Assembly (NCBI GenBank): GCA_028280915.1
Contig: JANQKX010000154.1
Span: 1-14,709, forward strand
Source of the DNA: Kiloniellaceae bacterium
GTDB taxonomy: Bacteria > Pseudomonadota > Alphaproteobacteria > Kiloniellales > Kiloniellaceae
Length of the DNA stretch: 14,709 nucleotides
Direction of reading: 5' to 3'
The translations under genes were made by a program, and so were the position numbers. Below, piece after piece: positions 7,044 to 14,709 of this stretch (within the stretch, counting starts at the first letter, position 1; each line of letters starts with the position of its first letter). The notes under the pieces are model-generated. The model had not been told where the DNA came from, did no database searches, and saw only the letters and a list, made by a program, of their open reading frames with translations.

Positions 7044-9116
7044 TTAGTGGGCGCCCAGCTCGGCGAGTTCCCGGCGGAAGGGCAGGGCATCGCCGATGTC
7101 GGGCGTATCCAGCTCGCGGGCGTAACGGTGCCCGGCATAAGTGGCCCAGGCGATGGGGCCGGGGGCTTGGGCGTCCCCGATCACCTTGATGGACTTGATC
7201 CCGGCCTCCGCCCAGTCATCCGCCCGGGACTGAAGGGTCTGCCAAAGCGCGTCGTTTTGCCGTCGCGCGGTCACCAGCACAACCGCGTCGGCCGACAGGT
7301 CCCGGGCCGCGCCCGTATAGCTGCAGGCGGTGGTCACCCCGCCCTCGGAGAGCGCGGTCACCGCCCGGTTGAGCTGGATGTCGACACCCATGTTGGCCAG
7401 CTTTTGGTGGATGAAGGCTTGCTCCAGGGTGTTGTTGGTCCATTCGGAGACATAGGCCGCCGGGGTTACGATGGTGACCTGCGCGCCGTTCTGCACGAGC
7501 AATTCGGCCAAGACACCGCCCATGTAATAGTGATCGTCGTCGTACAGGACCACCCGGCCGCTGGGGACCTTGCCGGCCATCAAATCATCGGGTGTGTAGA
7601 CCGGCAGATCCCCGGTTTTGGGTAAAGGGGTGACATGAAAGCGGGCCACGCCGTCGTCGCGCCAACTGGCGCCGGTGGCCAACACCACATGCTCGAAACC
7701 GAAATCAAGAATATCCTCGGCGCCGAGGGCGCTTTCAAAATAGATGTCGACCTCGGCCATTTGGCTCAGCTGATACTGGCGGTAGTCCCGCACCCGGCCC
7801 CAGGCGGAGAGGCCGGGTAGCATACACTCCCGGGATACCCGGCCGCCCAGGTCGGTGCCTGCTTCGGCGAGGACCACCTGATAGCCCCGCTCGCCCAAGG
7901 CGCGGGCCGCTTCCATGCCGGCGGGGCCCGCGCCCACCACCAGGACGGTGCTGCTGTCGCCCTTGGCGTTCATGCGCTCCGGGTGCCAGCCCTTGCGCCA
8001 CTCTTCCATGAAGGTGGGGTTTTGGGTGCAGCGGGAAATGGACATGGTCATGTCCCCGGTAATGCAGATGTTGCAGCCGATGCACTCGCGGATGTCCTCG
8101 ATGCGGCCTTCCTCGACCTTCTTGGGCAAAAAGGGATCGGCGATGGACGGCCGCGCGCAGCCGATGAAGTCCAGTACGCCGGCCTTGACCTGCTTGACCA
8201 TCACGTCGGGGGAGGTAAAGCGCCCCACGCCCACCACGGGCTTGGGGGTCAGCGCCTTGATGCCGGCCACCAGATCCTGCTGGGCCGCCTCGTCCTTAAA
8301 GCGGGAGGCGCCGGAACAGTCCTCCCAGGTGCCGTGGGCCAGGTCCCAGATGTCCGGCAGTTCGGCGTGCATCTGGATCATGTCCCTGACTTCGGCATTG
8401 GCAAAGCCCAGGTCGCCGACGATCTCGTCCAGGGAAAGGCGCAAGGAAACGCCGCAGCTGTCGCCGATGGCGTCCCGGGCTTCCATGACCAGTTCGCGCA
8501 TGAGCCGGGAGCGGTTTTCCAGGCTGCCGCCGTATTCGTCGCTGCGGTGGTTGGTGGCGCGGGACAGGAAATGTTGAATGATGCCGAAGCCATGGGCGCC
8601 GTAGAGGCAAACCAGATCAAAGCCGCACTTCTTGGCCCGCACGAAGGCATTGCGATACCAGCGCCGCAGGTCGCGGATATCCTCCTTGTCCATGGCGCGG
8701 GCGTGGACCGGATCGTTGGTGAAGGTGCGGATGGGCAGGGACGTGGGGGCGAGCGGCACCTCGCGGGTATAGAGATTGGGGCCGTTGATACCCGAATAGG
8801 CCAGTTGAATGCCCGCCAGGGCGCCGTGCTCGTGCATGGCCTCGGCCATGCGGCTCAGCATGGGCATGTCCCGGTCGTCCCACAGGCGCAGCTCGATGAA
8901 GGGCGTGATCTCGGAGGTGTGGTGCATTTCGCACTGCTCGGTGAACACGACGCCCCAGCCGCCCTCGGACTTGGTGCGCCGCATGGCCGCCGCCGCCGAG
9001 GGGTCCCGGTAACCGCCCCCGTTGCAGTGGGGCACCTGATAAAAGCGGTTCTTGGCCGTCACCGGCCCGATTTGAACCGGCTCGAAGAGAATATCATAGC
9101 GCGGATCCCGGGGCAT
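7044..9116 (-). CDS. Amine dehydrogenase of the TMADH/DMADH/histamine dehydrogenase family
   Basis: This 690-residue iron-sulfur flavoprotein aligns end to end, by eye, with trimethylamine dehydrogenase. Order: FMN-binding TIM barrel (1-~340), 4Fe-4S motif CIGCNICI with Cys345, 348, 351 and 363, then a nucleotide-binding fold starting at GAGPAG (395-400). Cys31 in PHCNGGG matches the 6-S-cysteinyl-FMN cysteine (TMADH Cys30). Tyr172, His175 and Asp266 match the catalytic Tyr169/His172/Asp267. Of the substrate bowl (Tyr60, Trp264, Trp355), only Trp264 is kept; the others are Gln61 and Asp355. From memory this Gln/Trp/Asp set is that of Nocardioides histamine dehydrogenase, which oxidises primary amines, so a diamine such as histamine, agmatine or putrescine is more likely than trimethylamine. 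The start at 9116 has GAGGAG 7 bp ahead; an open frame to 9173 is rejected. No etfAB electron acceptor is in the window. Confidence 0.92.
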   Translation of the reverse strand: MPRDPRYDILFEPVQIGPVTAKNRFYQVPHCNGGGYRDPSAAAAMRRTKSEGGWGVVFTEQCEMHHTSEITPFIELRLWDDRDMPMLSRMAEAMHEHGALAGIQLAYSGINGPNLYTREVPLAPTSLPIRTFTNDPVHARAMDKEDIRDLRRWYRNAFVRAKKCGFDLVCLYGAHGFGIIQHFLSRATNHRSDEYGGSLENRSRLMRELVMEARDAIGDSCGVSLRLSLDEIVGDLGFANAEVRDMIQMHAELPDIWDLAHGTWEDCSGASRFKDEAAQQDLVAGIKALTPKPVVGVGRFTSPDVMVKQVKAGVLDFIGCARPSIADPFLPKKVEEGRIEDIRECIGCNICITGDMTMSISRCTQNPTFMEEWRKGWHPERMNAKGDSSTVLVVGAGPAGMEAARALGERGYQVVLAEAGTDLGGRVSRECMLPGLSAWGRVRDYRQYQLSQMAEVDIYFESALGAEDILDFGFEHVVLATGASWRDDGVARFHVTPLPKTGDLPVYTPDDLMAGKVPSGRVVLYDDDHYYMGGVLAELLVQNGAQVTIVTPAAYVSEWTNNTLEQAFIHQKLANMGVDIQLNRAVTALSEGGVTTACSYTGAARDLSADAVVLVTARRQNDALWQTLQSRADDWAEAGIKSIKVIGDAQAPGPIAWATYAGHRYARELDTPDIGDALPFRRELAELGAH

Positions 9117-9123
9117 GGCGGGG

Positions 9124-9129
9124 CTCCTC
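9124..9129 (-). promoter_or_regulatory. Ribosome binding site of the amine dehydrogenase
   Basis: Minus-strand GAGGAG, 7 bp upstream of the ATG at 9116. It fixes that start over the in-frame ATG at 9173, and the protein N-terminus after it (PRDPRYDILFEP) matches mature TMADH from its first residues. Confidence 0.7.
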
Positions 9130-9155
9130 GGCGGCGTGAATTGAAATGGAGGCCC

Positions 9156-9188
9156 GGCCATGCGCCCTTCCAAGAGGCACGCATGGCC
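9156..9188 (-). other. Intercistronic hairpin between binding-protein and dehydrogenase genes
   Basis: GGCCATGCG (9156-9164) and CGCATGGCC (9180-9188) are perfect 9-bp inverted arms around a 15-nt loop that itself holds a small CCT/AGG pairing. In the minus-strand transcript it sits 10 nt after the binding-protein stop and upstream of the dehydrogenase ribosome binding site. No T-run follows, so it is not a classic intrinsic terminator. It could stabilise the 3' end of the transporter mRNA. Confidence 0.6.
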
Positions 9189-9198
9189 AGGGGACAGG

Positions 9199-10239
9199 TT
9201 ACTTTTTCAGACGGGTCCAGATGGAATCATAGACCGACTGGGTCGCTTCGTCACAGACGGCGACAAAAACCCCGGCGGGCGCATCGGCCGGCGGGCTTTG
9301 CTCGGGCGAGGTCTTCAGTTCCGGATCCAGGAATTCGTCGACTCCGTTCACGCCGGCGGTATAGCGGGCGTAGTTGGTGACGGCGGCGGCGTTTTCCGGC
9401 TCCAGCAGGAAGTCCATGAACTTCAGCGCGTTGGCCCGGTTCGGCGCGTCCTTGAGCAGGACGACGTTGTCCATCCAGACGAGATAGCCTTCCTTGGGAT
9501 AGGCGTATTCGATATTGGCGCCTTCGGCCCGGGCCTTGGCGCTAAAGCCGTTCCAGATCATGCCCACCGCGGCATCGCCAGAGACCAGCACGTCCTTGGC
9601 CCCGTCGGAGTTGAAGGAAGCCCAGTGGGGCTTGGCGCCCTGCAGCAGTTCGTCCAGGGCCTTCAACTGCTCCCGGTCTTGGCTGCACTGGGGAATGCCC
9701 AGGTGCAGGGAGGCCATGGTCAGCACCTCGCCTTGGGAATCCAGCATGTTGATCTTGCCCTGCAGGTCGGCGGGCGGATCGAAGAGGATCGAGGTGGTGT
9801 TGATGTCGCCGCCAAAGTCGTCCCGGTTCACGGAAAAGCTGGTGGAGCCCCACTGATAGGGGATGGAATGCTTGCGGCCTGGATCAAAGGGCACGTCGAC
9901 CCATTGGGGCTGAATGTTGCCGAAATTGCTGAGCTCGCTGGACTCGAAGGTGTCCAGCATGCCCTCGTTGATCATGATCTCCACCATGTAGTCGCCGGGC
10001 ACGGCCACGTCGTAGGAGCCCAGGGAGCCGGCTTTCAAGTTGGCCAGCATGGCCTCGTTGGAATCGAAGGTGTCCATGGTGACTTCGATCCCGGTTTCCT
10101 CGCTGAACTTATCCAAGAGTTCTTGGGGAATGTATTCGAACCAGTGATAGATGGAGAGTTTTTCCTGTGCCTGGGCCATGCCGCCCGACACCATGGTGAG
10201 CGCCAAGGCCGCGGCGCCGAGTTTCAAAAATTTCCTCAT
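9199..10239 (-). CDS. Periplasmic polyamine-type substrate-binding protein (PotD/PotF family)
   Basis: The 346-residue protein has a clear Sec signal peptide: basic start, hydrophobic AAALALTMVSGG, and cleavage after AQA near residue 24. The mature part begins KLSIYHWFEYIP, like the YNW..Y. start of PotD/PotF. Polyamine-pocket residues are recognisable in the PotD pattern: Asp167 or Glu171 in the LDSQGEV loop, Trp229 in MIWNG, and Trp255 and Asp257 in VWMDN. E. coli PotF has different residues there, so the site is closer to PotD (spermidine-preferring); the exact ligand is still uncertain. Two cysteines (185 and 329) remain in the mature protein. The ribosome binding site is GGGAGAAAG before the ATG. 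It delivers substrate to the permease pair encoded just upstream and precedes an amine dehydrogenase, which suggests that its ligand is that enzyme's substrate. Confidence 0.92.
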   Translation of the reverse strand: MRKFLKLGAAALALTMVSGGMAQAQEKLSIYHWFEYIPQELLDKFSEETGIEVTMDTFDSNEAMLANLKAGSLGSYDVAVPGDYMVEIMINEGMLDTFESSELSNFGNIQPQWVDVPFDPGRKHSIPYQWGSTSFSVNRDDFGGDINTTSILFDPPADLQGKINMLDSQGEVLTMASLHLGIPQCSQDREQLKALDELLQGAKPHWASFNSDGAKDVLVSGDAAVGMIWNGFSAKARAEGANIEYAYPKEGYLVWMDNVVLLKDAPNRANALKFMDFLLEPENAAAVTNYARYTAGVNGVDEFLDPELKTSPEQSPPADAPAGVFVAVCDEATQSVYDSIWTRLKK

Positions 10240-10258
10240 TCACTTTCTCCCTATTTTT

Positions 10259-10278
10259 TGAAGGCTTTGCCGCCTTCA
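10259..10278 (-). other. Short hairpin upstream of the binding-protein gene
   Basis: TGAAGGC (10259-10265) and GCCTTCA (10272-10278) form a perfect 7-bp stem with a 6-nt loop. It lies in the 51-bp gap between permease and binding-protein genes, just ahead of the latter's ribosome binding site. On the coding strand it is followed by A's rather than T's, so termination is unlikely; RNA processing or stability is possible. Confidence 0.45.
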
Positions 10279-10290
10279 CTCCATTGAAAA

Positions 10291-11106
10291 CTATCGCTCC
10301 GTCTTGGCCCCGCTTTTTCCGGCGAAGTAAGAAACGGTGACGAAGAAGATCGAGACCATCAGCATCAAGGTGGACAGGGCCATGATGTTGGGCTTGATGC
10401 CTTGCTTGACCGAGCCGAAGATCGCCGTGGGCAGTGTCTCGATACCGGCACCCTTGACGAAATTGGTGATGATGAAATCGTCCAGGGAAATGATGAAGGC
10501 CAGCAAAAAGCCGCTGATGATACCGGGCATCATGAGCGGCATGAGCACCTGCCAAAAGGCCTGGCTACGGCTGGCGTAAAGATCCTGGGCCGCCTGCTCG
10601 TAGGTGGCCTCGATGCCTTGCAGGCGGGCCGATATGGGCAGGTAGGCAAAGGGGATGCAAAACACGATGTGCGCCATCACGATGCTGAAGTAGCCACGGG
10701 TAAAGCTGATGGCGCTGAAAAAGATCAAAGTGGCCACGGCGGTGACGATCTCGGGCACCATCAGCGGCAGGCTGATCAAGGCGAAGGTCATGGACTTGCC
10801 GCGGAAGGACCCGCCGCGGATCATGGCGATGGCCGCGCAGGTGGCGATCATGGTCGCGCTGGTGGCGGCCATCACGGCGATGGAAAGGGAATTCCACGCG
10901 GCGGCCTTGAATTTGGCCGCCTCCGGGCCGAAAAAGACATCCTCGTACCAGCGCAGGCTAAAGCCGCCCCAGCGGGTGATGGAGACGGAGTCGTTGAAGC
11001 TGTAGATCATCACGATGATCAAGGGGCCATAGAGCACGAAGAGGCACAGCAAGGTGATCCATAAAAAGGCCGGGTAGCGCCGGATATCGTGGGCCTTCGC
11101 CGCCAT
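10291..11106 (-). CDS. Polyamine-type ABC transporter permease (PotC/PotI family)
   Basis: A 271-residue inner-membrane permease with about six hydrophobic segments (~12-34, 70-93, 107-131, 139-159, 195-215, 240-262). The EAA loop that contacts the ATPase is visible at ~170-200 (EQAAQDLYASRSQAFWQVLM then PLMMPGIISG). The following SLDDFIITNFVKG and the early YSFND stretch are typical of PotC. It starts one base after the stop of the partner permease (TGA-C-ATG), so translation is coupled. The name PotC or PotI depends on whether the transporter carries spermidine or putrescine, which the permease sequence does not settle. Confidence 0.93.
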   Translation of the reverse strand: MAAKAHDIRRYPAFLWITLLCLFVLYGPLIIVMIYSFNDSVSITRWGGFSLRWYEDVFFGPEAAKFKAAAWNSLSIAVMAATSATMIATCAAIAMIRGGSFRGKSMTFALISLPLMVPEIVTAVATLIFFSAISFTRGYFSIVMAHIVFCIPFAYLPISARLQGIEATYEQAAQDLYASRSQAFWQVLMPLMMPGIISGFLLAFIISLDDFIITNFVKGAGIETLPTAIFGSVKQGIKPNIMALSTLMLMVSIFFVTVSYFAGKSGAKTER

Positions 11107-11107
11107 G

Positions 11108-12036
11108 TCAGCGCCCCTCCCGCTCGCCGCGGGCCTGTTGCCGCGCGTAGATCATGAGCACGATCAGCACCATGGTCAAAAGGATCATGGAGGCGGCGGC
11201 GCCAAAGGGCCAGTTGCCCGCGTTGCCCTTGAATTGCTCCTCGATCAGGGAGCCGATCATGAAGTTCTTCGCCCCGCCCAGGAGGTCCGGTGCCAGAAAG
11301 GCGCCCAGGCTGGGCACGAAAACCAGAATGCAGCCGGCGATGATGCCCGGTGACACGGCGGGGATCACCACCAGGCGCAAAGCGGTCCAGCGGTCCGCAT
11401 AAAGGTCGGCCGCGGCCTCGGAAAGGGCGAAGTTATACCGCTCCACCGAGGCGTAGATGGGCAGGACCATGAAGGGCAGGTAGGAATAGAACAGTCCCAG
11501 CTGCACGGCGAAATCCGTGTTGATCATACGAATGGGGCTGTCGAGCAGGCCGGCCGCCAGGAACCACTCGTTGAGCGGCCCGTTGTCGCGGATCAGGAAT
11601 TTCATGGACACCGTGCGGATCAAGAGATTGACCCAATAGGGCACGGTGATCAAAAACAGCCACAACATCCGGGTGTTTTGCGGGCGCGTCGCGATGAAAT
11701 AGGCGGTGGGGAAGCCGATCACCAAACATAAGATGGTGGCCAGCAGGGCCTGCCAGATGGAGCGCCAGAAAATCTGGATGTAGATCCATTCGATGGTGGG
11801 CGGCTCGTCGCCGAAGAGGCCCCGGTCGAAGATGAACTGATCATAGGCGGCAAGGGAAAACTCCCAGATCACCCCGCCGCGAAAATCCTTGGTGAGGAAG
11901 GAATAAACCAGCATTAACAAGACGGGCAGCAGCAGGAAAAAGCCGATCACCAGCCATGACGGCAGCAACAGCCAATGGCGGATCCCCGCGAAGGTGCTGG
12001 ATGACGCGCCGCCGCCGGCTGCCGGTCCGCCCGCCA

Positions 12037-12037
<1 letters not shown>
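11108..12037 (-). CDS. Polyamine-type ABC transporter permease (PotB/PotH family)
   Basis: A 309-residue permease, partner of the PotC-like protein. It has a Gly/Ala/Ser-rich cytoplasmic N-terminus (1-20), a first span at ~22-46, and further spans near 93-115, 124-142, 178-196, 230-250 and 283-299. The EAA loop at ~207-237 reads SEAAADLYADRWTALRLVVI followed by PAVSPGIIAG. The LIRT and FLIRDNGPLN stretch after the third span is characteristic of PotB/PotH. Its ATG shares one base with the ATPase stop (TGATG), so the two are translationally coupled. Confidence 0.93.
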
Positions 12038-13182
<1,145 letters not shown>

Positions 13183-13401
13183 CAAGTCTCCCACCGAATA
13201 AACGCTCTTCCGGCAAAGGATTTCCCGGCGAACGATTTTCCCCGGTTTTTGCTTTCAGAACGTGTGCCTCACGGTTCTTTTTTGTTTTACGGCCCTGTTG
13301 TTGTCAGCTTAGGCAGGGCCCGTGCATAGTTAAAATATTATTTTTTTGGCATTTGGATTGGATCTTTTTATGCGCTGATCTTTTATGGCCAAGTTTGGTC
13401 C
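13183..13401 (-). promoter_or_regulatory. Candidate promoter/operator region of the amine uptake-oxidation operon
   Basis: This 219-bp gap upstream of the ATPase gene has no gene. It includes the most AT-rich stretch of the right half (~13324-13390). Within it are the direct repeats GATCTTTTTATG (13361-13372) and GATCTTTTATG (13377-13387), 16 bp apart, and the near-perfect inverted repeat ACGGCCCTG (13289-13297) / CAGGGCCCGT (13314-13323) with one bulged base. These suit a regulated promoter for the pot-like operon. I could not fix one -35/-10 pair. The inverted repeat has T-rich DNA on one side and a later T-run on the other, so a terminator for the upstream thioesterase gene is the alternative reading. 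Confidence 0.4.
13187..13191 (-). promoter_or_regulatory. Ribosome binding site of the ATPase gene
   Basis: Minus-strand GGGAG, 5 bp before the ATG at 13182. It favours that start over the in-frame GTG at 13194, which lies upstream of the site. Confidence 0.55.
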
Positions 13402-13851
13402 TTATTTGAGGCCGATGGATTGGCCGGCCCAATCGGGCAACTGGGTCACCTTGGCCGCTTCCAGGGCCGCCAGGGCGGTCTCGGGAAAGGGGGTCGCCCG
13501 ATTTTCCCGGGTGTTGTAGTGCAACACCAGGCATTCGACCGTTGCGGCCTCGGTATCTCCCACTTTCATGATGTGAGCAAAGCGCAGGACCTTGGGCTTA
13601 AAGTCGAAGATCAGGGATTCCACCTCCAGATGGGCGGGTGCCCGCACTTCGCTGACGTACCGGAGGTGGGATTCCAGGGTATAGATGGCGCAGCCCGTGG
13701 CTTCGAAATAGGGTACGCCCACCCCGAAATGGTCCTGCAGTTTCCAGGTGGTGTTGGTGAAGGGCACCAGATAGTAGGCCTCGTTGAGATGGCCGTAAGC
13801 ATCCAGCCAGGCGTCCTGCAGGGGCTCGCTATGCAGTTTTAACGGGTTCAT
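13402..13851 (-). CDS. Hot-dog acyl-CoA thioesterase (4-HBT-like)
   Basis: The 149-residue protein has the 4-hydroxybenzoyl-CoA thioesterase motif near its start: Asp17 then YGHLNEAYY (19-27), matching D..GH.N...Y, with Asp17 as the likely catalytic acid. Later stretches (YTLESHLRYVSEVRAPAHLE and VECLVLHYNTRENRATPFPE) fit the hot-dog strands and closely recall thioesterases of carnitine catabolism that release glycine betaine from betainyl-CoA. That similarity is from memory and the substrate is not proven. The start has a good GGAAAGG site before the ATG. It is divergent from the acyl-CoA synthetase. Its strand matches the downstream pot-like operon, but the 219-bp AT-rich gap suggests a separate transcript. 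Confidence 0.85.
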   Translation of the reverse strand: MNPLKLHSEPLQDAWLDAYGHLNEAYYLVPFTNTTWKLQDHFGVGVPYFEATGCAIYTLESHLRYVSEVRAPAHLEVESLIFDFKPKVLRFAHIMKVGDTEAATVECLVLHYNTRENRATPFPETALAALEAAKVTQLPDWAGQSIGLK

Positions 13852-13875
13852 CCTTGCCTTTCCCCTTTTTTTATT

Positions 13876-13922
13876 CCGCGGCGCATTGTTGCCGGAGGAC
13901 AGCGCCTATTGCAACGCCGCGG
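13876..13922. promoter_or_regulatory. Dyad in the divergent thioesterase / acyl-CoA synthetase region
   Basis: CCGCGGCG (13876-13883) and CGCCGCGG (13915-13922) are perfect 8-bp inverted arms 31 bp apart, with inner GTTGC and GCAAC also able to pair. The dyad fills the 129-bp gap between divergent starts, so it may be a shared operator; chance GC pairing is the alternative. Confidence 0.4.
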
Positions 13923-13980
13923 GCAAAAAAGGCAGTGTTTCGAAAGTTCGGTTGCGGGCATCCCAAGGGAGGCGAGGGGC

Positions 13981-14709
13981 ATGGCGGCAAGGGGCATGGC
14001 AGCAGGTGGCGAGGACGGCAGGCAAGATCATCGGCTCGCGCCCATGCTGGCGCCCCGCTCCGTGGCGCTGGTCGGCGCGTCGACGCGGGCGGGCAGCATC
14101 GGCAACGACATGGTGCGGGTGCTGCGGCGCGGTGGCTATGGCGGCACCATCTATCCGGTCAATCCAAGCTACCGGGAGGTGGAGGGACTGGCCTGTTACG
14201 AGAGCCTGGCCGCGCTGCCGGAAAGAGTGGATCTGGCCGTGCTCGGGGTCGGCACCCAGCGAATCGAAACATTGTTTGACGAAGCGGTTACCGCCGGGGC
14301 CAGGGCCATCGCTATCTTCGACAACCTTTATCTGGCCGATGATCGGGAACCCAAGCTGCTGCAGCGCTTAAAGGACAAAGCCAGGGAAGCGGGCCTGTCC
14401 GTGCTGGGCGGCAATGGCATGGGTTATTATAATTTGGAGCAGGGCATTCACGTCTCCTTCCAGTCGCCGCCGGCGCAAAAGCCCGGCGGCATCGCCCTGC
14501 TGTGCCATTCCGGCTCGGTCTTTGTCTTGCTCAGCAGCAACGACCCGCGGCTGCGCTTTAACCTGGTGGTCTCGCCGGGGCAGGAGATCGGCGCCAGCCT
14601 GGCCGACTACATGGACTACGCGCTGGAGATGCCCTCCACCAAGGTGCTGGCGCTGTTTTTGGAGACCGTGCGCGACCCGGCGGGATTCGTGGCGGCGCTG
14701 GAAAAGGCG
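13981..14709 (+). CDS. NDP-forming acyl-CoA synthetase, N-terminal CoA-binding part, 3'-truncated
   Basis: The frame is open from ATG 13981 to the window end (243 codons) with no stop. After a loose 21-residue start comes the CoA-binding Rossmann domain typical of ADP/GDP-forming acetyl-CoA synthetases: MLAPRSVALVGASTRAGSIG, then GYGGTIYPVNPSYREVEGL and a CYESLAALPERVDLAVLGVG stretch. The second, succinyl-CoA-ligase-like domain follows with GGIALLCHSGSVFVLL and NLVVSPGQEIGASLADYMDY. The family makes an acyl-CoA from an organic acid, CoA and ATP through a phosphohistidine. Where most members read QSG, this one has HSG. The start has AGGGAGG at 13966-13972, 8 bp ahead. ATG 14044 is the first residue of the conserved core and the alternative start. 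The ATP-grasp half, if fused, lies beyond the edge. Confidence 0.88.
   Translation, partial: MAARGMAAGGEDGRQDHRLAPMLAPRSVALVGASTRAGSIGNDMVRVLRRGGYGGTIYPVNPSYREVEGLACYESLAALPERVDLAVLGVGTQRIETLFDEAVTAGARAIAIFDNLYLADDREPKLLQRLKDKAREAGLSVLGGNGMGYYNLEQGIHVSFQSPPAQKPGGIALLCHSGSVFVLLSSNDPRLRFNLVVSPGQEIGASLADYMDYALEMPSTKVLALFLETVRDPAGFVAALEKA

Noticed and set aside
7044..9116. Annotation as 2,4-dienoyl-CoA reductase or plain trimethylamine dehydrogenase
   Set aside because: The cysteinyl-FMN Cys and end-to-end similarity favour the amine dehydrogenases over dienoyl-CoA reductase, and the Gln/Asp bowl changes argue against trimethylamine as substrate.
7983..9380. Long plus-strand open frames (up to 465 codons) opposite the amine dehydrogenase and binding-protein genes
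   Set aside because: They are antisense to strongly supported genes, are rich in His/Gly/Val-type shadow composition, and match no family; expected in GC-rich DNA.
9160..10287. 375-codon plus-strand open frame
   Set aside because: Fully antisense to the PotD-like gene, which has a signal peptide, ribosome binding site and conserved pocket residues.
13289..13323. Intrinsic terminator for the thioesterase gene or a neighbour
   Set aside because: The stem is bulged, and on neither strand is it followed immediately by a T-run; kept only as an uncertain inverted repeat.

Overview
The window reads like the chromosome of a GC-rich proteobacterium. An alphaproteobacterium is my best guess, from gene content only: a DUF849/BKACE enzyme, a PotABCD-type transporter next to a trimethylamine-dehydrogenase-family flavoprotein, a hot-dog thioesterase, and an NDP-forming acyl-CoA synthetase. 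No 16S, tRNA or other taxonomic marker is present. No mobile element, CRISPR array or RNA gene was recognised. Both ends cut through genes.

Left part (1-2674). The C-terminal end of an asparagine-synthetase-like protein (+) converges on a one-component regulator (-) made of an excisionase-type helix-turn-helix and a PBP-like ligand domain. The regulator is divergent from a beta-keto acid cleavage enzyme (BKACE, +), and a perfect 16-bp palindrome lies between the two.

Middle part (2675-5598). Four tightly coupled plus-strand genes of unknown function form one cassette: a small CBS-like protein with a C-terminal Cys/His cluster, a protein with about four membrane segments, a single-span membrane-anchored protein, and a small protein resembling the PA-IL/LecA galactose-lectin fold. 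Junctions are a 29-bp overlap and two ATGA overlaps. The DNA is visibly less GC-rich than its flanks. This is the best candidate here for an undescribed system. An SDR oxidoreductase (+) follows.

Right part (6550-13182, minus strand). A six-gene operon reads potA-potB-potC-potD-like genes, then a flavin/4Fe-4S amine dehydrogenase, then a GNAT acetyltransferase. The dehydrogenase belongs to the TMADH/DMADH/histamine dehydrogenase family. It keeps the cysteinyl-FMN Cys, the Tyr/His/Asp catalytic set and the Fe-S cysteines, but two of the three 'aromatic bowl' residues are changed to Gln and Asp. That pattern points to a primary amine or diamine rather than trimethylamine. The operon therefore looks like import of a polyamine-type cation followed by oxidative deamination in the cytoplasm. 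Hairpins sit at the potC/potD and potD/dehydrogenase junctions.

Right edge (13402-14709). A hot-dog acyl-CoA thioesterase (-) is divergent from the N-terminal part of an NDP-forming acyl-CoA synthetase (+), with an 8-bp-arm dyad in their shared 129-bp intergenic region.
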